From Gammaproteobacteria bacterium (GTDB taxonomy: Bacteria > Pseudomonadota > Gammaproteobacteria > JACQPQ01), in NCBI GenBank assembly GCA_016207405.1, contig JACQPQ010000046.1, forward strand, positions 1 through 33,312: DNA of 33,312 nucleotides, given 5' to 3'. The notes beneath the pieces were generated by a model. The model was given only the letters and a program-made list of their open reading frames with translations. It did no database searches and was not told the DNA's origin. Positions 1 through 8,420 of the stretch are shown piece after piece. The position numbers and the translations under genes were made by a program. The first letter of the stretch is position 1; each line of letters begins with the position of its first letter.

Positions 1-691
1 CCCTAACCCCTAACCCCTTTCTTACTATTTGATACCCTGTTCTAAAAAAATATCCCAAAGGCAAACTCCAAACATGGACGAGTCGCGTAAATGGGAAGAT
101 GAGAAAAATCGTTAAACCCAAGAAAAGGTGCAATTTGAATATAAAATGTTGGTGAGTGATGAGATCGGCCGCATTCGGTTGAAAGGTAAGAATGTGCTGA
201 ACCCATGTAGCTAAAACGACCATATTCGCTCCATTCAGATGGTTTGCAGAAATAGGGATAGTCCATAGACCTAAGATAAGTTGGGTATATAAAATAAGTA
301 AGATCAGAATATCCGAAAAGTTGCTGTTAGCTCGGATCCGTTTGTCAAATAGACGCCTATAAACGAGAAGCGTCATCCCGATAAAACATAAGATCCCAAA
401 AATTCCGCCGGCTATCATAGACAGCAATTGCTTGGTGCTAGATAAAATAAAATGATGGTACATTTTTTCGGGCGTTAGAAGACCAAACAAGTGCCCAAAG
501 AAAAGTAAAATAATGCCAATGTGAAAGAGGTTGCTTCCGAGTTGCATGTGCTTGTTTCTCAAAAGCTGACTGGAACTGGATGTCCATCCATATTGGGCGT
601 ATTCAAATCGTGCAATGCTGCCGATAAAAAAAACAGCGAGCGCGAGGTGAGGGTAATAACCAAAGAGGAGTTGGTGGATAGTGTTTGCCAT
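1..691 (-). CDS. narI: NarI, respiratory nitrate reductase gamma subunit (cytochrome b), 3' end off the window
   Basis: Membrane subunit of NarGHI: it oxidises quinol with two b-type hemes and passes electrons to NarH. The frame is open from the ATG at 691 to the left edge (230 codons, no stop). The E. coli protein is about 225 residues, so the stop should lie just outside. Five hydrophobic segments are visible. All four heme-ligand histidines are present: His57 (LFHIG), His67 (FFGHLFG), and the later histidines in KLHLFLG and RLVHVWS. The start has a GGAG 11 bases upstream and follows narJ by 31 bp. The last visible codons are G-rich (GGGGTTAGGGGTTAGGG on the coding strand), so the C-terminus runs into the heptad repeat seen elsewhere in the window. 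Identification is secure; the true end is unknown. Confidence 0.95.
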   Translation of the reverse strand, partial: MANTIHQLLFGYYPHLALAVFFIGSIARFEYAQYGWTSSSSQLLRNKHMQLGSNLFHIGIILLFFGHLFGLLTPEKMYHHFILSSTKQLLSMIAGGIFGILCFIGMTLLVYRRLFDKRIRANSNFSDILILLILYTQLILGLWTIPISANHLNGANMVVLATWVQHILTFQPNAADLITHQHFIFKLHLFLGLTIFLIFPFTRLVHVWSLPLGYFFRTGYQIVRKGLGVR

Positions 692-711
692 AAATAAAAA
701 TACTCCGTTTT

Positions 712-732
712 GCCGGACACGCTTACGCCGGC
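712..732. repeat. REP-like hairpin across the narJ stop codon
   Basis: GCCGG (712-716) pairs with CCGGC (728-732) around an 11-base loop. Read on the minus strand the sequence TAGGCCGGCGTAAGCGTG resembles the enterobacterial REP consensus. The narJ TAA (723-725) lies in the loop, so the last codons of narJ are supplied by the repeat. It could act as an mRNA-stabilising or attenuating hairpin between narJ and narI. Confidence 0.6.
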
Positions 733-1259
733 CTACAGGATGGTTTTACCATGATTTTTGGAGAAGATATTAATAAAGCATCAAAAACGACATGGTAGCC
801 AATTTTCTTTTGTTTAAGCCGTTCGCCAATGGCGGAAATAATCGGCTGGGCTTCTTTCAGTAAATCACGGGCCTCGTGGGGAGATTGGTGCGATAAAAAT
901 TCAAGAAAAGCAGGAAGATAGTCCGGTAACTCTCCATTTTTTAAGGAAATTCCTTTTTTTTGGTACACGGTTAAAAGATCGACCATAGCCTGGCCCCGAG
1001 AGCGAGATTCACCATGCACATGTTCGAAAAGATGCAAGGATAAGGAGGGGGTTCTATCAAACCATTCCACATAGTGTTCTTGTAAACGGAATAAGTTTTC
1101 GGTTTTTAAATGCTCACAAAAAGAGCGTAAGGATTGTTGATGCAAAGGGCAGAGAAGCCCTTCGTTTTCCATGATAGTTTGAAACTCTTCAAGGTTTTCT
1201 ATCCAAGCACTTTCAGGGTATGTCAGTAAAATCCCAAGTACTTTATACGTCTTGTACAT
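723..1259 (-). CDS. narJ: NarJ, nitrate reductase maturation chaperone
   Basis: Cytoplasmic TorD/NarJ-family chaperone that binds apo-NarG and allows insertion of the molybdenum cofactor and FS0 cluster before membrane attachment. At 178 aa it is shorter than E. coli NarJ (about 236), chiefly at the C-terminus. The family core is visible: YKVLGILLTYP at the N-terminus, FDRTPSLSLHLFEHVHGESRSRGQAMVDLL near residues 68-97 (the most conserved NarJ segment) and LPDYLPAFLEFLS. The ATG at 1259 is 3 bp after the narH stop, indicating translational coupling. The final residues (about KPSCRPA) are encoded by a REP-like palindrome, so the C-terminus may have been replaced by repeat insertion. Confidence 0.93.
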   Translation of the reverse strand: MYKTYKVLGILLTYPESAWIENLEEFQTIMENEGLLCPLHQQSLRSFCEHLKTENLFRLQEHYVEWFDRTPSLSLHLFEHVHGESRSRGQAMVDLLTVYQKKGISLKNGELPDYLPAFLEFLSHQSPHEARDLLKEAQPIISAIGERLKQKKIGYHVVFDALLISSPKIMVKPSCRPA

Positions 1260-1262
1260 GGA

Positions 1263-2762
1263 TTAAGTCCCACCGAATAAGTTTTTTCCATGGGGTGAAG
1301 AACCATCCCTTACAGAGGATCCTGAAAAATTAAATCCACACCCTGAGCGCATTCCAAAAGCATTTTCGGCATATTCTTTATGGGAGGTTGGGATTACAAA
1401 ACGGTCTTCGTGGTTGGCAATGGCTAAATAACGATACATAGCATTGACCTCTGTACGGTCAAGCCCAACGGATTTCAAAATGTTGTTGTCCTCCTCGTGA
1501 GTGATTTCCTTCATCCTCATATAAGCTCTCATAGCCAGCATTTTTTCAAGCGCTTCCACAACGGGTTTTTCTTCACCCGCAGTAAGGAGATTGGCGAGAT
1601 ATTGGACGGGAATACGTAAGGAACGGATGTCTGGAATAATGCCGTTTTTCGTCAGGAGACCGCTATTTTCTGCATTTTGAATGGGGCTCAAGGGAGGAAT
1701 ATACCAGACCATCGGAAGCGTTCTGTATTCAGGGTGTAGAGGAAAAGCGATTTTCCATTCCATGGCCATTTTATAAACAGGGGAGCGTTTTGCGGCTTCC
1801 AACCAATTGTGGGGGATCTGTTCTTTTTGAGCCTCTGCAATAACTTTTGGATCATTTGGATCAAGAAACAGGGAAAGCTGGGCTTCATATAAATCCTGTT
1901 CCTTTTCAACACATGCAACTTCTTTGATGCGGTCAGCGTCGTACAAGAGCACTCCAAGATATCGAATGCGTCCCACACAAGTTTCAGAACAAACGGTGGG
2001 TTCGCCAGCTTCGATGCGAGGATAACAAAAAGTACATTTTTCAGATTTTCCGGACTTCCAGTTGTAATATATTTTTTTATAAGGACAACCACTCACACAC
2101 ATCCGCCAACCGCGACATTTGTCTTGGTCAATCAAGACAATGCCATCTTCTTCTCGCTTATAGATGGCACCGGTTGGACAAGAGGCCACACACGTGGGGT
2201 TGAGGCAGTGTTCGCAGAGGCGAGGGAGGTACATCATGAAAGTGTTTTGGAACTCCCCATAAATTTTTTTCTGGATCCCTTCAAAGTTGAGATCTTTACT
2301 ACGGCGCTCAAATTCTGTACCCAGAATTTCTTCCCAATTAGGCCCTTTTTTTATTTTGTCCATTTTTAAGCCCGTTATAATGGAAACGGGCACGGCTGTC
2401 GGTGGGGTTTTGGATTCTGGGGCGTTATGTAAGTGCTGATAATCGTAAGTGAAGGGTTCGTAGTAATCGTCTATTTGAGGAAGGTGAGGGTTTGCAAATA
2501 TCCTAGAAAATAATTTTAATTTCCCACCCGCTTTGGGCTTGCAATTTCCGTCATGTGTTCGGCTCCATCCGCCTTTCCAACGTTCTTGATTTTCCCATTC
2601 ATCGGGATATCCAATGCCCGGTTTAGTTTCGACATTGTTAAACCAAGCGTATTCAACGCCTTCGCGAGAAGTCCAGGTATTTTTGCAAGTAATCGAACAG
2701 GTATGGCAACCAATGCATTTATCCAGGTTCAATACTTTGCCAATTTGCGCTCGAATTTTCAT
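1263..2762 (-). CDS. narH: NarH, respiratory nitrate reductase beta subunit
   Basis: Iron-sulfur subunit that carries electrons from NarI heme to NarG, on the cytoplasmic face of the membrane. 499 aa, close to the E. coli length (512), and alignable throughout. The first ferredoxin motif is CIGCHTCSITC (Cys16, 19, 22, 26). Further motifs are LCEHCLNPTCVASCP, CRGWRMCVSGCP and KCTFC. The Trp in CRGWRMC replaces a cysteine, as in E. coli NarH, and specifies the [3Fe-4S] centre. VETKPGIGYP, MYLPRLCEHC and LLTAGEEKPV are NarH-specific blocks. The ATG at 2762 has AAGGG 9 bases upstream. A 67 bp gap containing a palindromic repeat separates it from narG. Confidence 0.97.
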   Translation of the reverse strand: MKIRAQIGKVLNLDKCIGCHTCSITCKNTWTSREGVEYAWFNNVETKPGIGYPDEWENQERWKGGWSRTHDGNCKPKAGGKLKLFSRIFANPHLPQIDDYYEPFTYDYQHLHNAPESKTPPTAVPVSIITGLKMDKIKKGPNWEEILGTEFERRSKDLNFEGIQKKIYGEFQNTFMMYLPRLCEHCLNPTCVASCPTGAIYKREEDGIVLIDQDKCRGWRMCVSGCPYKKIYYNWKSGKSEKCTFCYPRIEAGEPTVCSETCVGRIRYLGVLLYDADRIKEVACVEKEQDLYEAQLSLFLDPNDPKVIAEAQKEQIPHNWLEAAKRSPVYKMAMEWKIAFPLHPEYRTLPMVWYIPPLSPIQNAENSGLLTKNGIIPDIRSLRIPVQYLANLLTAGEEKPVVEALEKMLAMRAYMRMKEITHEEDNNILKSVGLDRTEVNAMYRYLAIANHEDRFVIPTSHKEYAENAFGMRSGCGFNFSGSSVRDGSSPHGKNLFGGT

Positions 2763-2783
2763 AATATGATGCCCTTACTTGCT

Positions 2784-2822
2784 GGGTGGACCGCTCGCAA
2801 AAAACGCTCGCTTTGTCCACCC
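2784..2822. repeat. GGGTGGAC-type palindromic repeat between narG and narH
   Basis: GGGTGGAC (2784-2791) and GTCCACCC (2815-2822) form the ends of a hairpin; the interior holds two direct CGCTCGC units. On the minus strand it reads TGTAGGGTGGACAAAGCGAG, the same family as the repeat inside the chorismate-mutase-like gene at 20818-20903. It lies within the nar operon, so it may affect the narG/narH expression ratio. Confidence 0.7.
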
Positions 2823-2824
2823 TA

Positions 2825-2846
2825 CAATCCTAAATCCTAAATCTTA
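2825..2846. repeat. Heptad repeat at the narG stop
   Basis: Plus strand reads AATCCTAAATCCTAAATCTTA, i.e. (GGATTTA)n on the coding strand. The narG TAG (2830-2832) and its last five or six codons are inside it. Because the unit is seven bases, a TAG appears in every frame within three units. Confidence 0.75.
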
Positions 2847-5800
2847 ACTTCCTAACAATCACAAATTCATCACGATTAGAGCCCACCGTTCCATAGTAGT
2901 TAAACCCATACGATAGCTGGGCATAGCCACCTATCATATGTGTGGGTTTTGGGCAGGTGCGTGTCACGGAATTGTGAATGCCTCCTCGAAATCCTGTCTT
3001 TTCACTGATGGGGGTGTTGATAATTTTTTCCTGCGCATGGTACATCATCACCATGCCTTCTTTAACGCGCTGGCTGACGACGGCTCTTGCCGTAAGTGCA
3101 CCGTTGGCATTGTAGGCTTCTATCCAGTCATTATCTTTGATTCCGATTTTGGCCGCATCCGTTTCGCTGATCCAAACAATAGGCCCCCCACGAGACAAAG
3201 TCAGCATCAATAAATTGTCTGAATAGGTACTGTGGATACCCCATTTTTGATGTGGCGTAATAAAATTCAAAGCAATTTGAGGTCTCGCATCCTCTTTTTC
3301 CTGCAGAATGGGGTGTAGAGTTTTTGTATTGATAGGAGGCTTATAAACCACGAGCGACTCACCAAACGCTCTCATCCAAGGGTGATCTTGGTAGAGACTC
3401 TGGCGTCCTGTTAACGTTCTCCATGGAATGAGTTCGTGAACGTTGGTGTAACCTGCATTGTAGGTAATTTTTTCGGATTCTATTCCGCTCCAAATGGGTG
3501 AGCTAATAATTTTACGAGGTTGAGAGAGGAGATCTCGAAACCGAATTTTGTCTTCCTCCCTTCCTTTAGCTAAGTGAATATGCGAACGGCCGGTGGCTTG
3601 ACCTAAAGCTTCCCAGGCTTTGACGGCAACCTGTCCATTTGTTTCTGGTGCCAAAGTTAAAACCACTTCTGCGGCATCGATATCGGTTTCTATCTTAGGA
3701 AGGCCGCAGGTTGTGCCTGCCTCTTCGTGCGTGTGATTCAGGGCTTTAAGGAACGCGATTTCTTCTTCTCCTTTCCAGGCAAGCCCCTTTCCTCCATTTC
3801 CTAATGTGCTCATTAAAGGACCGAGAGCTGTAAATTTTTTATAGGTTTCTGGGTAGTTCCGTTCGACGACTTTAATGTCAGGCATGGTTTTCCCGGGAAC
3901 GGGGTCACATTCGCCTCGTGTCCAATCTTTTATATCGTGTGTTTGGCCGAGTTCTCTGGGTGAATCATGTAACAAGGGAAGCAAAACGATATCGGTTTCT
4001 TTACCGAGATGGCCATTCACACACTCAGAAAATTTCTTAGCCAACCCTTTGTAAATATCCCAGTCCGTTCGGCACTCCCAAACGGGATCAATGGCGGCCG
4101 ATAACGGGTGAATAAAGGGATGCATGTCGGAAGTGCTAAGGTCGTTTTTTTCATACCACGATGCGGTGGGTAAAACGATGTCGGAATACAGGCACGTCGT
4201 AGACATTCGAAAATCCAGTGTAACCAGCAAATCTAATTTGCCTTCGGGTTCTTCATTATGCCAGACGACTTCACTGGGCTTTTTGCCATTCGTTTGTCCT
4301 AAATCTTTGCCTTGCACCCCATGTTGAGTTCCGAGAAGATGCTTTAAAAAATATTCATGCCCCTTTCCACTAGAGCCGAGTAAATTGGAACGCCAGACAA
4401 ATAAGTTGCGAGGAAAATTTTTGGGATTGTCTGGATCTTCACAAGAAAACCGTAGTTTTTTAGATTTTAACTGTTGGATAACATAGGCTTCCGGCGTGAG
4501 GCCTTCTTTTTTAGCATCCAGGCTTAAGGTTAACGGGTTTCGTTCTAATTGAGGCGCAGAAGGAAGCCAGCCCATCCGTTCCGCTCGCACGTTGCAATCG
4601 ATGAGGGATAAATCTGTCCATAATTTTTTATCTGCTAAGGGAGATAAAATTTCATCGAGCTCCAGTTTTTCGTAGCGCCACTGATCGGTGTGAGCATAGA
4701 AGAAAGAAGTACTGTTCATTTGCCTGGGGGGTCTATTCCAGTCCAAGGCAAAAGCAAGGGGTAACCAACCACTTTGAGGGCGGAGCTTCTCTTGGCCGAC
4801 ATAATGAGCCCACCCGCCACCCGGCTGGCCCACACACCCACACATGACGAGCAAATTGATAATGCTCCGGTAGATCATATCCATGTGATACCAGTGGTTA
4901 AGTCCCGCACCCAAGATCACCATGCTGCGTCCTTCGGTTGCGTTGGCATTTTCGGCAAATTGTCTTGCGACGGTGATGACCGCATCACGAGGGACACCGG
5001 TAATCGCTTCTTGCCAGGCGGGCGTATAAGGAATGTTTTCATCATAAGTGCTTGCGACGTTTTCTTTCCCTAACCCTCTTTCAATGCCATAGTTTCCAAC
5101 CAAACAATCAAATACGGTAGCAACCGCAGTTTCTCCCTCTTTTAGCTTCAGTGTTTTAATCGGGATGGTTCGTACCAAGATGTCTTTATGATCTGTGCTA
5201 TTAAAATAATCATGTTTTTGGTTGCCGAAGTAAGGAAAGGCAACCGAAGCCACTTCACCTTCGTCTATGAGCGTGAGTTTGGGGGCTATTGTTTCTCCGG
5301 TTAGAATGTCCTTTTTCTCAAGGTTCCATTTGCCCTTTTCTCCCCAGCGCGAGCCAATGGAACCATTGGGGACTTTCACTTCTTTTGTGGTGAGATCTAT
5401 AACGACAGTTTTCCATGCAGGATTATTTTGAATGCCGAGGTTATTAGGGAAATCTGAAGCGCGAACAAGCCGCTCCGGTACATAAAACCCTTCTTCTTTT
5501 TTACTTAAGCGAACCAAAAAGGGCATGTCGGTATAGGTTTCAGCATACGTTTTAAAATAATGACTTTGTGTTTTTGGAGTTAAGTAAAATTCCTTCAAAA
5601 TAACGTGCCCCATGGCCAAGGCAAGGGCTGCATCAGTGCCTTGTTTGGGAGAGAGCCAGAGATCTGCAAATTTAGAGGCTTCGCTATAGTCTGGAGTAAT
5701 GACCACACTTTTAGCGCCTTTGTACCTGACTTCAGAATAAAAATGTGCGTCGGGTGTTCGGGTTTGAGGGACGTTAGAACCCCACAGAATTAAAAACATG

Positions 5801-6540
5801 CTGTTATACCAGTCTGCGCTCTCCGGTACATCGGTTTGTTCCCCCCAGGTTTGAGGAGAGCTAGGGGGGAGATCGCAGTACCAGTCATAAAAACTCATAC
5901 ACGTTCCGCCGATTAAAGAGAGGTATCGTGTGCCTGCGGCATAAGAAACCATAGACATCGCTGGAATAGGAGAGAAGCCCACTACTCGGTCAGGGCCAAA
6001 TGTTTTAATAGTGTAAATATTGGCAGAAGCAATTATTTCGTTGATTTCATCCCAGGTGGAACGCACAAAGCCGCCTTGTCCTCGAACGGATTGGTAACTT
6101 TTTGATTTTTGAGGATCGGTCACAATAGAAGCCCAGGCTTCCACAGGATCAGAAAAGTGTTGTTTAGCTTCTCGCCATAATTGAACCAGACGGCTACGGA
6201 TAAGAGGGTATTTCAGTCGATTGGCACTATAAATATACCAGGAATAACTTGCGCCCCTTCCACATCCGCGTGGCTCGTGATTAGGCATGTCGGGGCGCGT
6301 ACGGGGGTAATCGGTTGCTTGGGTCTCCCAGGTGATGAGTCCATTTTTGACGTAGATTTTCCAGCTGCAAGAGCCGGTGCAATTGACGCCATGCGTTGAG
6401 CGGACGATTTTGTCATGTTGCCAGCGTTGCCGATAGGAATTTTCCCATTGTCTCGATTCATCAGAGACAATGCCATGTCCTTCTGAGAAGGTTTCTGGGG
6501 TTTTGATAAAGAAGCTGAATCGTTCCAATACTTTGCTCAT
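2830..6540 (-). CDS. narG: NarG, respiratory nitrate reductase catalytic alpha subunit
   Basis: Molybdopterin guanine dinucleotide enzyme reducing nitrate to nitrite at the cytoplasmic face. 1236 aa against about 1247 in E. coli. FS0 ligands are in the classical positions: His50, Cys54, Cys58 and Cys93 (HGVNCTGSC and RGCGRG). The Mo-ligand aspartate is Asp223 in SFYDWYCDLPP. WGEQTDVPESADWYNS and ILWGSNVPQTRTPDAH follow in the cofactor-binding region. The C-terminal molybdopterin-binding block is recognisable (GFRGGIHNSVTRTCPKPTHMIGGYAQ in outline). The protein ends VRKLRFRI, encoded in a heptad repeat, and lacks the short acidic tail of the E. coli protein. The ATG at 6540 has no good Shine-Dalgarno sequence; the 93 bp upstream to narK is almost all repeat. 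Confidence 0.98.
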   Translation of the reverse strand: MSKVLERFSFFIKTPETFSEGHGIVSDESRQWENSYRQRWQHDKIVRSTHGVNCTGSCSWKIYVKNGLITWETQATDYPRTRPDMPNHEPRGCGRGASYSWYIYSANRLKYPLIRSRLVQLWREAKQHFSDPVEAWASIVTDPQKSKSYQSVRGQGGFVRSTWDEINEIIASANIYTIKTFGPDRVVGFSPIPAMSMVSYAAGTRYLSLIGGTCMSFYDWYCDLPPSSPQTWGEQTDVPESADWYNSMFLILWGSNVPQTRTPDAHFYSEVRYKGAKSVVITPDYSEASKFADLWLSPKQGTDAALALAMGHVILKEFYLTPKTQSHYFKTYAETYTDMPFLVRLSKKEEGFYVPERLVRASDFPNNLGIQNNPAWKTVVIDLTTKEVKVPNGSIGSRWGEKGKWNLEKKDILTGETIAPKLTLIDEGEVASVAFPYFGNQKHDYFNSTDHKDILVRTIPIKTLKLKEGETAVATVFDCLVGNYGIERGLGKENVASTYDENIPYTPAWQEAITGVPRDAVITVARQFAENANATEGRSMVILGAGLNHWYHMDMIYRSIINLLVMCGCVGQPGGGWAHYVGQEKLRPQSGWLPLAFALDWNRPPRQMNSTSFFYAHTDQWRYEKLELDEILSPLADKKLWTDLSLIDCNVRAERMGWLPSAPQLERNPLTLSLDAKKEGLTPEAYVIQQLKSKKLRFSCEDPDNPKNFPRNLFVWRSNLLGSSGKGHEYFLKHLLGTQHGVQGKDLGQTNGKKPSEVVWHNEEPEGKLDLLVTLDFRMSTTCLYSDIVLPTASWYEKNDLSTSDMHPFIHPLSAAIDPVWECRTDWDIYKGLAKKFSECVNGHLGKETDIVLLPLLHDSPRELGQTHDIKDWTRGECDPVPGKTMPDIKVVERNYPETYKKFTALGPLMSTLGNGGKGLAWKGEEEIAFLKALNHTHEEAGTTCGLPKIETDIDAAEVVLTLAPETNGQVAVKAWEALGQATGRSHIHLAKGREEDKIRFRDLLSQPRKIISSPIWSGIESEKITYNAGYTNVHELIPWRTLTGRQSLYQDHPWMRAFGESLVVYKPPINTKTLHPILQEKEDARPQIALNFITPHQKWGIHSTYSDNLLMLTLSRGGPIVWISETDAAKIGIKDNDWIEAYNANGALTARAVVSQRVKEGMVMMYHAQEKIINTPISEKTGFRGGIHNSVTRTCPKPTHMIGGYAQLSYGFNYYGTVGSNRDEFVIVRKLRFRI

Positions 6541-6548
6541 ATATTGTT

Positions 6549-6626
6549 ACCGTCAAAATTCTACGTTGCTCTGGGACGCTCGCAAAGGCAGCAGAAAATA
6601 CACAGTAAACCACCCATCAGTGATGG
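6549..6626. repeat. Half copy of the dispersed structured element, between narK and narG
   Basis: From CCGTCAAAATTCTACG through GGCAGCAGAAAATACACAG to AACCACCCATCAGTGATGG this matches the right arm of the elements at 14772-14989 and 17880-18101, with a few substitutions. The left arm is absent. It fills nearly the whole narK-narG gap (6541-6633) and ends about 9 bases before the narG ATG, so the narG leader is made from repeat sequence. Confidence 0.85.
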
Positions 6627-6633
6627 ATTACAT

Positions 6634-8316
6634 TTATGGATTTTTGACATAGGCGTTAGGTCTTAAATAAAACCATCCGTTAATCATGACGCAAACAGCG
6701 TAAAATATGGCAAATCCATACAGCGCATACTCAGGGGTCCCTCCTTTTATTTGTTCGCCAAATATTTGAGGGATAAGAAATGCACCATACGCAGCAACAG
6801 CCGATGTCCATCCCAGCACAGGGCCTGCCAGCTCTTTATTAAAAACGACTGCGATGGTTCTGAAGGTTGAACCGTTTCCAATGCCAGCAGCCGTAAATAA
6901 TATAAGGAATAATAAAAAGAAAGGAAGAAAATATTCTTCTGGGCTTGCTGAATGATAAGCGGCATCCATGGTGTAAGCAGCGCCCAGTGCGCCCAACACC
7001 ATGATGATCGAAATGATTTGAGTCACCCAGGCACCGCCAACTTTATCCGCTATCCATCCCCCCACCGGTCGAACGAGTGCTCCTAAGAAAGGGCCTATCC
7101 AGGCATACATTAAAGCAGAAGGGCCTAGAGGATTGGCCGTATGTTGCCAGACTCCGTTACTATCCAAGGTATGTGAAAATCCAAAAATGATTTGAATGGA
7201 AAGTGGAAGTGCGGCGGAATAACCAATAAATGAACCGAAGGTCATGGTGTAAATAATCGTCATGGCCCAGGTGTGTTTATTGCCAAAAATTTTATACTGG
7301 CGAGATAAATTCGTTTTGATTTCCCCAGGCAATAATTTGAGTAAAAAGAGTGTCGCAAAAATAACGAGGGGGAGCACTATCCACTTACTCAGCATCCATC
7401 CCGCGCCTCCCGTTTGTTCAGGCATGATAAGCCATAGTCCAACACTCGCTGTGAAGAATCCAATCAACAGCATACCGGATATTTTCGTGAAACTCGCGAG
7501 AGGGGAACCTATGCGGGGTGAGACGTGCTCGGTTCGTATCGTATGCATTCCAAACCAGCCTGCGAAGGCAAGTGGTATGAGGAATAACACCCATACAAAT
7601 CCTGCATTTTGGATATAAGAAGCCATGCCTGCAGGAACTTTTCCTAAAAGGCTTCCGCTTGCGCTTTGGAGAAGTGTAGGCTCTCCTCCTAATGTTCCCA
7701 GTAGTCCAAAGGTCATGACGAGTGGGATGAGGATTTGCATGGTGGTCACCCCAAAATTTCCCAATCCGGCATTTAACCCTAAAAATAAACCTTGGGTTCG
7801 TTTGGGGAAGAAGAAGCTAATGTTCGACATGGAAGAGGCGAAGTTTCCTCCTCCTATACCCGATAATAGGGCCAATAACTGAAAGATCCACAGCGATGTA
7901 TTTTTATCGAGAAGAGCGACTCCAGTTCCAAAGGCTGGGATGAGGAGGAGTGCCGTTGTGAAAAAGATGGTATTACGTCCCCCTGCAATACGGATAAAGA
8001 ATGTACTGGGTATTCGTAAGGTGGCGCCAGAGAAACCTGCAATAGCGGTTAAAGTGAAGAGCTCAGATTCCGTAAATGGAAATCCCGCATTCAGCATTTG
8101 GACGGTGATAATGCTCCAAGACAGCCATACTGCGAATCCACAGAGGAGACTGGGAATGGAGATCCACAAATTACGATAGGCTATTTTTTTCCCTGTGCTT
8201 AAGATCGTTTTCTTTCTACTGCTTTCCAAGGATCGGGTACTTTCAATGTCCCAGTGGGACACACCGCTTTCCCAGAATTGAGCATTTTCAATGTCCCAGT
8301 GATGTAGGTCGGTCAT
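6634..8316 (-). CDS. narK: NarK-type nitrate/nitrite transporter (MFS, NNP family)
   Basis: Inner-membrane carrier for nitrate uptake and nitrite export, serving NarGHI. The NNP signature GLNAGLGNFG is at 180-189 and NISFFFPKRTQG precedes it. Substrate-binding arginines are Arg101 (GATLRIPSTF) and Arg416 (GALVRPVGGW). A second glycine-rich signature, TAAGIGNGSTFR, lies late in the protein. At 560 aa it is about 100 longer than E. coli NarK. There are two extra hydrophobic segments between TM6 and TM7 (about 280-330), so perhaps 14 membrane passes, and an N-terminal 15-residue duplication (HWDIE at 6 and 21). The ATG at 8316 has a very strong AGGAGGAAAT upstream. First gene of the nar operon, behind an Fnr-type promoter. 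Confidence 0.95.
   Translation of the reverse strand: MTDLHHWDIENAQFWESGVSHWDIESTRSLESSRKKTILSTGKKIAYRNLWISIPSLLCGFAVWLSWSIITVQMLNAGFPFTESELFTLTAIAGFSGATLRIPSTFFIRIAGGRNTIFFTTALLLIPAFGTGVALLDKNTSLWIFQLLALLSGIGGGNFASSMSNISFFFPKRTQGLFLGLNAGLGNFGVTTMQILIPLVMTFGLLGTLGGEPTLLQSASGSLLGKVPAGMASYIQNAGFVWVLFLIPLAFAGWFGMHTIRTEHVSPRIGSPLASFTKISGMLLIGFFTASVGLWLIMPEQTGGAGWMLSKWIVLPLVIFATLFLLKLLPGEIKTNLSRQYKIFGNKHTWAMTIIYTMTFGSFIGYSAALPLSIQIIFGFSHTLDSNGVWQHTANPLGPSALMYAWIGPFLGALVRPVGGWIADKVGGAWVTQIISIIMVLGALGAAYTMDAAYHSASPEEYFLPFFLLFLILFTAAGIGNGSTFRTIAVVFNKELAGPVLGWTSAVAAYGAFLIPQIFGEQIKGGTPEYALYGFAIFYAVCVMINGWFYLRPNAYVKNP
8241..8301 (-). repeat. 45 bp-period in-frame direct repeat in the 5' end of narK
   Basis: TTTCAATGTCCCAGTG occurs exactly at 8241-8256 and 8286-8301, offset 45 bp (15 codons), giving HWDIE twice in the cytosolic N-terminus of NarK. 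It looks like a short tandem duplication that has since diverged between the exact ends. Confidence 0.85.
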
Positions 8317-8320
8317 TGGT

Positions 8321-8330
8321 ATTTCCTCCT
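8321..8330 (-). promoter_or_regulatory. Strong Shine-Dalgarno of narK
   Basis: Minus-strand AGGAGGAAAT ends 4 bases before the narK ATG. It is one of the best ribosome-binding sites in the window and fixes the start at 8316. Confidence 0.8.
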
Positions 8331-8354
8331 TGTTTTTCAGTGCTAGGAAAAAAT

Positions 8355-8403
8355 TGGAATAATCTTAAGCCAGTCGTAAACATAATGTTTTGATCTAGAT
8401 CAA
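8355..8403 (-). promoter_or_regulatory. Predicted class II Fnr/Anr-dependent narK promoter
   Basis: TTGATCTAGATCAA at 8390-8403 is a perfect palindromic match to the Fnr/Anr consensus TTGAT-N4-ATCAA. On the minus strand a -10-like TAAGAT lies at 8367-8362, which would place transcription start near 8355. The Fnr box is then centred at -41.5, the standard class II activation position. The site lies between the regulator gene stop (8421) and narK (8316). The -10 match and start site are inferred; the box is seen directly. Confidence 0.8.
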
Positions 8404-8420
8404 TTTTCGAACTTTATACA

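Noticed and set aside
42-266. Short minus-strand ORF at the left end
   Set aside because: It is another frame of narI, which is open from 691 to the edge and keeps all heme ligands.
1688-2840. Several ORFs of 65-134 aa on both strands over narH
   Set aside because: narH is conserved end to end in one frame, so these are shadows.
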